This document shows positions 26,424 through 35,910 of a stretch of 47,582 nt of DNA, piece by piece (within the stretch, counting starts at the first letter, position 1; each line of letters opens with the position of its first letter). Under the pieces are notes generated by a model, which searched no databases, had not been told where the DNA came from, and saw only the letters and a program-made list of their open reading frames with translations. Source of the stretch: CAZLKN01 sp964560135 (GTDB lineage Bacteria; Actinomycetota; JAICYB01). The DNA lies in NCBI GenBank assembly GCA_964560135.1, contig CAZLKN010000025.1, positions 1 to 47,582 on the forward strand. Reading direction: 5' to 3'. A program made the position numbers and the translations under genes.

Positions 26424-28394
26424 TCACTCGGTGTCCGGCTCCGGGGACTCCTCGACGTCGGCGGTACGGTCCTGGTCGCTGAGCGAGCCGGCGATGCGCA
26501 GCAGGTCGTCCCGGGGGACGTAGCCGGACACCATCACGAACACGTCGTCGACGAACCCGTAGACGTGCGGGGGGACCTCGGGTGAGATCGCGTAGACGAA
26601 GCGGCGTCCGCCGCGGACCTCCTCGGCGGTGGTGAGGGGCAGCCCGACGCCGGCGAGCGGCGACTCGGTGAGCTCGAATGCTCCGTCCGCGATGCGCCGC
26701 TGCGAAACCACGATCGTGCTCTTGCCGTCGGAGTAGGCGATCTGCACGATGCCCTCGGGGGCGGGGTAGGTGTCCTCGGGCCCCCACGCGCGCTCCTCGC
26801 CCGTGTAGACCTGGAAGGCCCGCTCGCGGAATCCCTGCGGAAGGTTGGTCGGGAGCAGGGGCGCGAAGGGGGTTTCCTCGTCGAGCTCGGCGAGGGTCAC
26901 CTCCGCGAAGGCCGCGTCCTGGGTCTCGACCTCGGCCCCCGAGGGCGCATCGAGGGCGAACTCGCCGGGCAGAACCACGTCGTTGATGACCACACCGGCG
27001 ACCTCCACCGTCTCGGTCGTGATCCGGTCCCGGTCGCCGAAGGCCTGATCGATCGCATCCTCGTCCAGCAGCTCCGACGGGCCGAGCACCCCCGCGTCTG
27101 CCCGCTCGATCGAGCGCCGGATCTGCACGGGGAAGGAGGTGACCGGGTCGATGAGCATCTCGATGCGATCGGCCCTCGTGAATGCGGTGGGGGCAACCGT
27201 GAAGGCGATCCGGTAGACCTCGCGCTCGTCCAGCTCCGCGCGTTCGATGACCCGGACGTCGCGGGCGTCGACGAGCAGGCGGACCGCCGATCCCACGGCG
27301 TACTCGAGGGAGCCGAGGTGGGTGGCGAGGGGACCGTCGGGGGGCCCGAGCGGCGGGTTGGCCAGGACGAGCATCCTCGCCTCCTCCCCCTCGCCGATGA
27401 GCGTCCGCGTCTCCTCCGGCGTCCGGGCGACCTGCTGCCGGTCGAGCTGGCGTCCCCCCACCTCGAGGGCCCATTCGTCCCGGGACCGGTCGGGGTCCTC
27501 GTAGACGGCGCGTCCGGTCAGGGTGCCGTTGGAGAAGCTGTAGACGAGCCGGTCGTCCTCCCGCCGCAGCCGGTACAGGTTGAGACGGGTGATGCTGTAG
27601 GAGGCCTTCAAGGAGCGCAGGTCGTCGAAGGCGGCGCCGACGCGGCTCTGGATCTGCTGCGCCGGGGGCAGGTCGGCCGGCGCCCCCTCGAACAGCTGGG
27701 GCCCCCGGACGAACAGGAACCCGGCGAGGCCGGCAACGAGCGCGGTCACGAGGATCGCTGCGATCCAGGGCCCGGCACCCTGGCGCTCGCGCCCGATCGG
27801 TTCGTGGTCCGGCGCGATGGGCGGCTGGTCGGCCGGCGACTGAACCTCGTAGACCTCCTCGGTGGCCGGCTCCGGTGGAGCGATGCCGGTGTTCACGAGG
27901 ACCACCGAGGTCTCGCGTGACGCAGCCGGGATGTCTTGCGTTGGCTCGGACTCGGGCTCGGGTTCGGGTTCGGGGGATCCCTCCTGTGCGGCCTCGGCGG
28001 GCTCCGGCTCCTGCTCCGCGGGTGGCTCGATCAGGACGGGTTCGGTGTCGTGGGGCGGGGGCACGGGCGGCTCGGGTTCCCCGACGGCGACCATCGGCCC
28101 GGTGTCCTCGTCGTTCTGCTGCAGCTCGAGCGGTTCGCCGTCCCGGACCGAGCCCGGGTCGGCGTCGCCGGCGAGGACGGTGGTGGCCCGCCATACCGTG
28201 GTGTCCAGGACCTCGGACCGGACGGTCGAGGGGCGGACCCTCCGGAACGCCGACCGGGCCCGCGCGAGGTCGTCGTAGTAGGTCTTGCATTCGGCGCAGG
28301 AGATCAGATGCATCGCGAGCTCGCGTTCCTGCGCCTGCGACAGGGGCTCGTCGAGCGCGAGGGAAGCGATCCGGCGGGCGTCTTCGTGGTCCAT
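26424..28394 (-). CDS. Zinc-finger anti-sigma factor fused to a large extracytoplasmic sensor region
   Basis: A 656-residue protein. Residues 1-50 form an anti-sigma zinc finger with His29-x3-Cys33-x2-Cys36 (HLISCAEC). A long acidic Pro/Glu-rich linker (about 85-200, PEPEPEPESEP) follows, one transmembrane segment (WIAAILVTALVAGLAGFLF, 210-228), and about 425 exported residues. That region has a LolA/RseB-like pattern (YSITRLNLYRLRREDDRLVY..., YRIAFTVAP ... IEMLIDPVTSFPVQI) and a C-terminal domain (LLPTNLPQGF ... GIVQIAYSDGKSTIVVSQ). It probably holds the sigma factor inactive until an envelope signal is read. ATG at 28394 chosen: it overlaps the sigma stop (TGATG); no upstream SD fits a longer form. 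Confidence 0.85.
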   Translation of the reverse strand: MDHEDARRIASLALDEPLSQAQERELAMHLISCAECKTYYDDLARARSAFRRVRPSTVRSEVLDTTVWRATTVLAGDADPGSVRDGEPLELQQNDEDTGPMVAVGEPEPPVPPPHDTEPVLIEPPAEQEPEPAEAAQEGSPEPEPEPESEPTQDIPAASRETSVVLVNTGIAPPEPATEEVYEVQSPADQPPIAPDHEPIGRERQGAGPWIAAILVTALVAGLAGFLFVRGPQLFEGAPADLPPAQQIQSRVGAAFDDLRSLKASYSITRLNLYRLRREDDRLVYSFSNGTLTGRAVYEDPDRSRDEWALEVGGRQLDRQQVARTPEETRTLIGEGEEARMLVLANPPLGPPDGPLATHLGSLEYAVGSAVRLLVDARDVRVIERAELDEREVYRIAFTVAPTAFTRADRIEMLIDPVTSFPVQIRRSIERADAGVLGPSELLDEDAIDQAFGDRDRITTETVEVAGVVINDVVLPGEFALDAPSGAEVETQDAAFAEVTLAELDEETPFAPLLPTNLPQGFRERAFQVYTGEERAWGPEDTYPAPEGIVQIAYSDGKSTIVVSQRRIADGAFELTESPLAGVGLPLTTAEEVRGGRRFVYAISPEVPPHVYGFVDDVFVMVSGYVPRDDLLRIAGSLSDQDRTADVEESPEPDTE

Positions 28395-28882
28395 CACACC
28401 GCCTCGTTCATCCGGATGCGCAGCATCTCGCGGGCGCCGGCGAGACTCTCGATCACCTCGGCCTCCTCCATCCCGAGCGCGCCGGCGATCGTCCGCACGT
28501 CCCAGCCCAGGACCTCGCGGCACACGATGAGCTCCCGGTCCTCCACGGGCAGCGCGCGCAGCGCGCGCCGGGCCCACACCACATCCTCCCCGGGTTCGGT
28601 GGGAAGGGGGCCCGGGGCGGCCGACGGGGTGGGACGCAGGTCGGCGGCCACGCGGCGGGCGATGCCCAGGATCCAGGTGCGGATGCTCGTCCCCGGCTCG
28701 TAGCGCGCCGACGACCGGGCCACGCGCACGAAGGTCTCCTCCAGGGCGTCCTCGGCTTCGTGCACGTCGCCGAGCATCCCCGCCAGGTACCCGAACACGT
28801 CGGGGGCCAGGGCACGGACGAGCTCCTCGAAGGCGACACCGTCGCCGCGCGATGCCGAGCGCATCAGGCGTTCCTCGCTCAC
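28394..28882 (-). CDS. ECF-family RNA polymerase sigma factor with coupled anti-sigma
   Basis: A 162-residue group 4 sigma factor. Region 2: FEELVRALAPDVFGYLAGML, DVHEAEDALEETFVRVARS, IRTWILGIARRVAADLR. Region 4: LPVEDRELIVCREVLGWDVRTIAGALGMEEAEVIESLAGAREMLR. GTG start at 28882 has no Shine-Dalgarno, but a TAGACT box ends 7 bases upstream, which suggests a leaderless message. Its stop overlaps the start of the anti-sigma gene, so the two are made together. Distinct from the sigma factor at 6971, with little similarity outside family motifs. Confidence 0.92.
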   Translation of the reverse strand: MSEERLMRSASRGDGVAFEELVRALAPDVFGYLAGMLGDVHEAEDALEETFVRVARSSARYEPGTSIRTWILGIARRVAADLRPTPSAAPGPLPTEPGEDVVWARRALRALPVEDRELIVCREVLGWDVRTIAGALGMEEAEVIESLAGAREMLRIRMNEAV

Positions 28883-28889
28883 TGACCGG

Positions 28890-28895
28890 AGTCTA
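28890..28895 (-). promoter_or_regulatory. Candidate -10 box giving a leaderless sigma-factor transcript
   Basis: TAGACT on the minus strand, 7 bases before the GTG at 28882, with no ribosome site in between. This spacing is the usual one for leaderless actinobacterial messages. No good -35 is seen. Confidence 0.4.
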
Positions 28896-28933
28896 CCGGG
28901 GTGGTGTGACGCCGCGGAGCGCCTGGAGGGATC

Positions 28934-29965
28934 TCATCCCGCCAGCTTGGCGATCACGTCCTGGGCGTCGGGTTCCTTCAGCCGCTTGGCCGTGCTCCGC
29001 ATCGCCGTCTCCAGGACCAGCGACCGGCGGGAGGGATTCATCAGGTTCCAGCCCATGGCCGCCAGGTCGTCGGCTCGCGGCTGTACCAGCAGGACCTTCT
29101 TGCCGGCTTCGCGGACCTTGCGGGCTTCCCGTCCGAGCCGCCGCCCGGACAGTGACCGGAAGCGCCGCTCGACCCGCTCGAGGAAGGTGGTGGGGATGCC
29201 GGGATGCAGCGACGACATCGGGTTGAGACCGATCACGATGTCCGCGTCGGTGCGGGCCATGAGGTCCAGGTTGGACGGCGACCAGGCGCCGCCGTCGATG
29301 TACATGCGGCCCCCGATCTCCACGGGGCTGTAGAACCCGGGGATCGCGCAGGACGCCTCGACCGCCCGCCACAGGTGGGCCGGGGGAGCATCGTCCTGAC
29401 CGAAGATCACGCGGCGCCCGGTCGCGTAGTCGACGGCGACGATCCACAGGTTCGGATGCTCGGACCAGCCCTCGGCGACCACGCTGCGGACCACCCGTCC
29501 GATCTCCTCGGTCGACAGGAACCCGCGGCCGATCCACCCCACCGCCACCGCCGTGGGTGGGAAGCGCCAGGGCTGGATCAGCGTACGCAGGGCGAGCTGC
29601 GGCGAGCCGAGCGCCAGGCGCGGGATGCCGGCGGCACGGCGGAAGAACCCGCCGGAGTCCTCCTCGGCGCTGGGGATCGGCTCGCCGTAGCGGTCCACCA
29701 TCCCCTCGACCGAGCCTCCGCCCTGGTGGTGGACGAGGAACCAGGTGGGCAGCCCCGATGCCACCAGCGACCCCACCACGGATCCTGCGGACGTGCCGAC
29801 GACATAGTCGGCGGTCGCCGGATCCCAGCCTGCCTCCTCACCGAGGGCGTGCAGCGCGCCGATCAGCCAGGCGGCGCCGAGCACGCCACCGCCGCCGAGC
29901 ACGAGGCCCACCCGGGGGCCCGTCTCGGTGGGGCGTTCGAGGTTTCCGTTAGGCTCGTTCGACAT
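28934..29965 (-). CDS. Patatin-like phospholipase
   Basis: A 343-residue protein with the Ser-Asp dyad fold of patatins: oxyanion loop LVLGGGGVLGAAW (22-34), nucleophile GTSAG (Ser59), and the catalytic Asp in MYIDGGAWS. Likely hydrolyses acyl esters of membrane lipids. No signal peptide, so it acts in the cytoplasm or on the inner membrane face. The C-terminal third is basic and helical (RVERRFRSLSGRRLGREARKV). Monocistronic as far as seen; 51 bases separate its end from the sigma gene, and it is divergent from the sugar-phosphate operon. Confidence 0.93.
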   Translation of the reverse strand: MSNEPNGNLERPTETGPRVGLVLGGGGVLGAAWLIGALHALGEEAGWDPATADYVVGTSAGSVVGSLVASGLPTWFLVHHQGGGSVEGMVDRYGEPIPSAEEDSGGFFRRAAGIPRLALGSPQLALRTLIQPWRFPPTAVAVGWIGRGFLSTEEIGRVVRSVVAEGWSEHPNLWIVAVDYATGRRVIFGQDDAPPAHLWRAVEASCAIPGFYSPVEIGGRMYIDGGAWSPSNLDLMARTDADIVIGLNPMSSLHPGIPTTFLERVERRFRSLSGRRLGREARKVREAGKKVLLVQPRADDLAAMGWNLMNPSRRSLVLETAMRSTAKRLKEPDAQDVIAKLAG

Positions 29966-30029
29966 GCGTCTTCAAGCGTAGCCGTTCTTGCAGGTCAGGG
30001 ACGCCAACCGCGTCGAGGAGGAGGTCGGG

Positions 30030-32350
30030 ATGCAGGAGAGCCGCGCGCGCTGGGTCGTCGGGCTCCGGCGCTCGTGGGTGCTCGGGACGGCCCTCGACCG
30101 CTGGACGTCCGACCACGGGGTGACCGGGGTCGTGTGGACGCCGGCCTCCTGGGTGGCGGACGACGCCGCGCCGGCGCTGGTCCGGATCGTGGAGGCGGGA
30201 GCCGCCGCCGACGCCGAACTGCTGTGGGACCTGTCGGTCCCCGACATCCGCGCCGCCGCCGACGCCCTGAAGTGGAAGTTCCGCGAGCGCGACGAGTTCG
30301 ACGGCTACGTGGCCGTGTGGATCGATCCCGAGCGGATGGTGGACGCCCCTCGCGCGCTGGCCGCGGCCAACGCGCTGCTGGCGGAGCTCGACCGGGAGAA
30401 CGTCGTGGCGGCCTTCGCGTGGACGGGCGCCCGCGCCGGCGCCCTGACCGCGATCATCGCCGACGGACTCCCCGTCGCGGTGTCGGGCGTGAAGGATCCC
30501 GAGACGGTGGCCGCCGTCCGGCGCGCCTGGGTGAAGGGCATGGACCGGCTCCGCAAGGACGTCGCCGCCGAGCACGAGGAGGAGGGCATCGCGGAGCAGA
30601 TCGCCGACGTTCCCGTGTTCCTCCTCGGCTCCCCGCACACCGGAGACGAACAGGACGCGCTGCGGGGGGTCGACCTGACCACCGAGACCTCCGTGCTCGG
30701 CCGGGACGGACCCTCCGCACGGCTGCCGTTGTCGCCGGAGGCCGAGCGGGCCGGCCGCGAGGACGCCGTCCGCCGCCTCGCCGACCGTGCCCGTCGCCCC
30801 GTGAACGAGGATGCCTACGAGCCGGAGGCCTTCGCCCGCGGCGCGGGATTCCGGGTCGGCGAGATCGAGCGCGGCGACCTCCTCGAGCGCCTGTGGGCGC
30901 GGGACCACACGATCTGGAGCGAGGATCCTACCGAGATCGCCGACCGGCTGGGGTGGCTGGACGTCGCCGAGCGGATGCGCGACCACGCCGGTGAGCTGGC
31001 CGACTGGGGACGCCGCGTCCGTGGCGGCGGTGTGCGGCACGTCGTCCTGTGCGGCATGGGTGGGTCGTCGCTCGCCCCGGAGATGTTCCACGCGCTGCTC
31101 GGCGGCGAGATCCCGCTCACCGTCCTGGACACCACCGACCCCGCCCACGTGGCCGCCGTCCGCGACGGCATCGACGTGAACACGACGCTGTTCTGCATCG
31201 CCTCGAAGTCTGGGACCACGGTGGAGACGCGGTCCCAGCTCGAGCTCTTCTGGGCGGCATCGGGACGCGGCGACCGGTTCGTCGCGGTGACCGATCCGGG
31301 CTCGCCTCTGGCCAAGCTCGCCTCGGAGCGTCGCTTCGCCCGCACCTTCGAGAACCCGCCGGACATCGGGGGCCGCTACAGCGCCCTGTCGTACTTCGGT
31401 CTGGTGCCCGCCGCGCTCGTCGGTATCGACCTCGACGCGCTGCTCGCCGGAGGGCTGTGGATGCAGGGCCGCCACGCTCCCTCGGTCTCACCGTCGCGCG
31501 CACCGGGCACGAGGCTCGGTGCGGCGCTGGCCGAGGCGGCCTCGGCCGAAGATCGGGACAAGCTCACCCTGCTGCTGCCGCCGGAGATCGCCTCGCTCGG
31601 GGCGTGGATCGAGCAGCTCGTCGCCGAGTCCACGGGCAAGGACGGCAAGGGCCTGCTGCCGGTGGTCGGTGAGGAGCTCGGCGGCCCGGAGGTCTACGGC
31701 GCCGACCGGGTCTTCGTGGCCTACGCCCTCGGTGACGATGCCTTCCCGGAGGCGCTGAAGGCCCTGGAGGAGGCGGACCATCCGGTGATCCGGATCCGTA
31801 CCCCCGGCCCGGCGTCGGTGGGGGCCGAGATCTACCGGTGGGAGATCGCCACCGCCGTCCTCGGGCATCTCCTCGAGCTCCATCCCTTCGACCAGCCAGA
31901 CGTGGAGTCGGCGAAGCGGGCCGCCCGGGAGGCGCTGGAGGCGGCGGCCCCCGGGGCCCCCGAGGCCGGGTCGGCGTCCGGGATCCTGGAAGGCGTCGCG
32001 GCGCCGTCCTACGTGGCGATCCAGGCCTTCCTCACCCCCACCGACGACACGGCGTCCCGGCTTCAGGCCGTGCGGATGAGGCTGCGCGACCGCCACCAGG
32101 TGGCCGCCACCGTGGGGTTCGGCCCCCGGTACCTGCACTCCACCGGCCAGCTGCACAAGGGGGGTCCGCCGACCGGGGTCTTCCTGCAGGTGACCCAGGA
32201 CCACCCGGCCAATGTGGACGTCCCCGGAGCCGGGTACTCCTTCGCGCGACTGATCGACGCCCAGGCCGACGGCGACCTCCGAGCCTTGCGGGAGGCCGGA
32301 CGGCCCGCCGCGCGCCTCACCCTGGACGAGCTCGAGAGGCTGGTGCAGAC

Positions 32351-32354
<4 letters not shown>
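30030..32354 (+). CDS. Transaldolase-like / glucose-6-phosphate isomerase fusion, transaldolase half degenerate
   Basis: A 774-residue protein. The C-terminal half (from about 255) is a phosphoglucose isomerase: GMGGSSLAPE (342-351), SKSGTTVET (392-400), IGGRYSALSYFGLVPAAL and FGPRYLHSTGQLHKGG. The N-terminal 220 residues follow the transaldolase order (VTGVVWTPASW, ELLWDLSVPDIRAAADAL, DGYVAVWIDP, RENVVAAFAWTG), but the Schiff-base lysine of the usual NVMIKIPAT is Ala128, the TSNP Asn is lost and SRVD is absent. It resembles known Tal-Pgi fusions, but the transaldolase half is probably inactive; the isomerase half looks intact. ATG 30030 chosen for its GAGGAGGAGG site; a TTG 14 codons earlier has none. 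Overlaps gnd (ATGA). Confidence 0.88.
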
Positions 32355-33253
<899 letters not shown>

Positions 33254-33256
33254 CCG

Positions 33257-34684
33257 ATGGCCGACGAGCGTCCGCCCGACCGGACGATCGTGATCTTCGG
33301 TGCCTCCGGGGATCTCACGTCCCGCAAGCTCGTCCCCGCCCTCTACGCCCTGCACGTCGACGGGCTGCTCCCCGGGCAGTGGGAGGTCGTCGGGTACGCG
33401 CGGACGGAGATGTCCGACGCCGAGTTCCGCGACCGCATGCGCGAGAGCGTCGCGCAGCGCCACGGTGAGGTCTCGGAGGACGCATGGTCGGCTTTCGCCC
33501 GGCGGCTGCACTACCGGTCGGGACCCTACGCCGGCGAGGGGGCGCTCGCGGACCTCGTCGGGGAGCTGTCCGCCGGGAGCTTCCCGCAGCGCCGTCTGTA
33601 CTACTGCTCGACGCCGCCGTCGACGTTCACGGACATCGTCCGGGCCCTCGGTGGGCGAGGGCCCCACGAGGGGTCGGCGATCGTGGTGGAGAAGCCGTTC
33701 GGTCGCGACCTGGACTCCGGCCGTGAGCTCAACGAGCTCGTCCACGAGGTCTTCGACGAGAAGCAGGTCTTCCGGATCGACCACTACCTCGGCAAGGAGA
33801 CCGTCCAGAACATCCTGGTGTTCCGGTTCTCCAACGGCATGTTCGAGCCGATCTGGAACCGCCGCTACGTCACCCGTGTCGAGATCACCGTGTCCGAGGA
33901 TGGCGGCGTGGGCCACCGGGGCCGCTTCTACGAGGAGGCGGGGGCCCTGCGGGACATCGTGCAGAACCACATCTTCCAGGTGCTCACGTTCCTGGCCATG
34001 GAGCCACCGGTGTCCTTCGATCCCGAGACGCTGCGCGACGAGAAGGCGAAGGTGCTGAGCGCGCTGCGCCCGGTGGATCCCGCCGAGGTCGTCCGCGGGC
34101 AGTACACCGCCGGTCGCGTCGGGACGGAGGACGTCGCCGGTTACCGTGCCGAAGAGGGCGTCGACCCGGCCTCGGAGACCGAGACCTACGTGGCGATGCG
34201 GCTGGCGATCGACTCCTGGCGCTGGGCCGGTGTCCCGTTCTACGTGCGCACCGGCAAGCGGCTGCCGCGGCGGGTCACCGAGGTCACGATGTCCTTCCAC
34301 GACGCGCCCCACGCCCTGTTCCGGGAGGCGACCCCGGAAACCAACCACCTGACGCTGCGCATCCAGCCCGACGAGGGGATCTGCCTGTCCTTCGACGCGA
34401 AAGTGCCGGGCCCGGGGATGCGGACGCAGCGCGTCGACATGGATTTCAGCTACGCGCGGTACTTCGACGTGGATCCGCCGGAGGCCTACGAGCGGCTGCT
34501 GCGCGATGCTCTGGCCGGCGACCACACCTTGTTCCCCCGCGCAGACGAGGTCGAGCGGGCCTGGACGGTGCTCCAACCGATCATCAAGGCCCCCCCGCCG
34601 CTGCGGGACTACACCGCCGGATCGTGGGGGCCGCCGGAGGCGGACGACCTGCCGGGTCCGGCGGGCTGGCACCTGCGGGATTGA
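33257..34684 (+). CDS. zwf: Glucose-6-phosphate 1-dehydrogenase
   Basis: A 475-residue enzyme of the oxidative pentose phosphate pathway, generating NADPH. Visible: N-terminal IFGASGDLTSRKLVPALY, VVEKPFGRDLDSG, the active-site signature RIDHYLGKETVQN and YVRTGKRLPRRVTEV. Length is slightly short of the common 485-510. The usual actinobacterial partner opcA does not follow, so the redox-regulatory subunit is either absent or encoded elsewhere. Together with gnd and the isomerase it forms a carbon-flow operon at the glucose-6-phosphate branch point. Confidence 0.96.
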   Translation: MADERPPDRTIVIFGASGDLTSRKLVPALYALHVDGLLPGQWEVVGYARTEMSDAEFRDRMRESVAQRHGEVSEDAWSAFARRLHYRSGPYAGEGALADLVGELSAGSFPQRRLYYCSTPPSTFTDIVRALGGRGPHEGSAIVVEKPFGRDLDSGRELNELVHEVFDEKQVFRIDHYLGKETVQNILVFRFSNGMFEPIWNRRYVTRVEITVSEDGGVGHRGRFYEEAGALRDIVQNHIFQVLTFLAMEPPVSFDPETLRDEKAKVLSALRPVDPAEVVRGQYTAGRVGTEDVAGYRAEEGVDPASETETYVAMRLAIDSWRWAGVPFYVRTGKRLPRRVTEVTMSFHDAPHALFREATPETNHLTLRIQPDEGICLSFDAKVPGPGMRTQRVDMDFSYARYFDVDPPEAYERLLRDALAGDHTLFPRADEVERAWTVLQPIIKAPPPLRDYTAGSWGPPEADDLPGPAGWHLRD

Positions 34685-34716
34685 GGGCGTCTCGACGCAG
34701 CCATCGATCCTCGCGG

Positions 34717-34722
34717 TAGCCT
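34717..34722 (+). promoter_or_regulatory. Candidate -10 box for the small helical protein gene
   Basis: TAGCCT fits TANNNT in the 76-base gap after zwf. An ACGAGGAGGG ribosome site precedes the ATG at 34761, so this gene can be expressed separately from zwf. Confidence 0.3.
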
Positions 34723-34760
34723 GGAGACGGCACGGCATCACAGGAGACGAGGAGGGCGCG

Positions 34761-35204
34761 ATGGGTCGGAAGAACCGGAAGAAGTCAGAAGCGCAGGCCG
34801 TCGCCGATCGGGCGGCGGAGATCAAGGGCCAGGCCCGCGTGCTCGCCGACGAGGGTGGGGAGGCGATGAAGGATTTCGCGTCCACCACCGGGGTGGCGGC
34901 GAAGGAGTTCGCTCACACGGCCTTCGAGGCGGCCAAGGATCTGATGGAGACCGTGGAGAAGGCGGGGCAGCGCCTCGAGAAGGAGTCGAAGCCCGCCCGG
35001 AAGCGTGGACGCAAGCTTCTCAAGATGGGCATCGCCGTCGGCGCGGGCGTGTTCATCGCGACCAATGAGAAGGCCCGCGGAGCGATCTCGCAGCTCATCG
35101 GCCGCGGTGGCGACGGCGGACCCGACCCCTGGGAGACCACCGACGCCAACGGCTTCACCCAGGCCCCCGCGCCCGAGGCCCCGGCGACGGAAACCACCCC
35201 CTAA
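34761..35204 (+). CDS. Small helical protein, YtxH-like, function unknown
   Basis: A 147-residue Lys/Ala/Glu-rich protein. Residues 1-80 are predicted amphipathic helix (KKSEAQAVADRAAEIKGQAR, FAHTAFEAAKDLMETVEKAG), then a basic patch (KPARKRGRKLLK) and a short hydrophobic stretch (MGIAVGAGVFIATNEKARG) resembling the YtxH-type membrane or membrane-proximal motif. The C-terminus is Pro/Thr-rich. Possible roles (lipid-droplet, stress or envelope-associated protein) cannot be separated from sequence. Its TAA and the TAG of the convergent gene share bases (CTAA), so the two genes overlap by four bases. Confidence 0.75.
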   Translation: MGRKNRKKSEAQAVADRAAEIKGQARVLADEGGEAMKDFASTTGVAAKEFAHTAFEAAKDLMETVEKAGQRLEKESKPARKRGRKLLKMGIAVGAGVFIATNEKARGAISQLIGRGGDGGPDPWETTDANGFTQAPAPEAPATETTP

Positions 35205-35908
35205 CAGACCAGCTCCCGGAATGCCACCGCCGCGTCGGCGCCTTCGGGGCCGTCGGTGTGCTTGAAGAAGACGTGGACGTCCGCGCCCTCGCTTGCGAGG
35301 GCGCGGACGGTTTCGGCACGTGAGGCGAGCTCGCCTGGGGTGTAGTCCTCGCGTCGCAGCCGCAGGTAGGCGAAGGGTGCGGTGCGCCGGTAGGTCTGCG
35401 GATCCGTCTCGTCGTCGTTGAGGCACCGCGCCACGCCGTGGGCGGCCAGCGCCTCGTTCACCTCGGGGTTCGCGAAGGAGGGGTGCCGGGGCTCGAAGGC
35501 GAACGCCGTGCCCCCCGGGAGCCCGGCGAGGAACGCTCCGAGATGCTCGGGGTCGAAAGCCAGACTGGGCGGCGTCTGCACGAGGATCGGGCCGAGCGCG
35601 TCCCCGAGCGTCCGCGCGGCCCGTACGAAGTCGGCCACGTCCTCCTCGGTGCTGGACAGTCGCTTGGTGTGGGTGATCCGCTGATGGATCTTCAACGCGA
35701 ACACGAACCCGCCGGGCACCTGGTCGCGCCACCGCTCCAGGAGCGCCGGCTGCGGCATCCGCCGGAAGGTCATGTTGACCTCCACGGCCGGAAGCCGCTC
35801 CGCGTAGCGGGCCAGCATCTGCTCGCGCCGGGTGCCGGGCGGGTAGAAGGAGCCGACCCACCCGGGATAGGAGAAGCCGGAGGTGCCGACGCGGATCCGA
35901 CCGGCCAC
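35201..35908 (-). CDS. DUF72 (YecE-type) protein
   Basis: A 235-residue TIM-barrel-fold protein of the DUF72 family; reaction unknown. Hallmarks: IRVGTSGFSYPGWVGSFYP at the N-terminus, VEVNMTFRRMP, FVFALKIHQRITHTKRL, LVQTPPSL, AFEPRHPSF and YLRLRRED. GTG 35908 chosen because the family begins directly with this motif and because it lies two bases after the stop of the upstream gene; longer in-frame extensions run through that gene. Last gene of the minus-strand lipid-related operon. Confidence 0.9.
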   Translation of the reverse strand: MAGRIRVGTSGFSYPGWVGSFYPPGTRREQMLARYAERLPAVEVNMTFRRMPQPALLERWRDQVPGGFVFALKIHQRITHTKRLSSTEEDVADFVRAARTLGDALGPILVQTPPSLAFDPEHLGAFLAGLPGGTAFAFEPRHPSFANPEVNEALAAHGVARCLNDDETDPQTYRRTAPFAYLRLRREDYTPGELASRAETVRALASEGADVHVFFKHTDGPEGADAAVAFRELVC

Positions 35909-35910
35909 GG

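Noticed and set aside
28394..28577. Longer form of the anti-sigma protein starting upstream at 28577
   Set aside because: The extension reads through the sigma gene in another frame and is Arg/Gly-rich. The ATG at 28394 begins the zinc-finger domain and overlaps the sigma stop.
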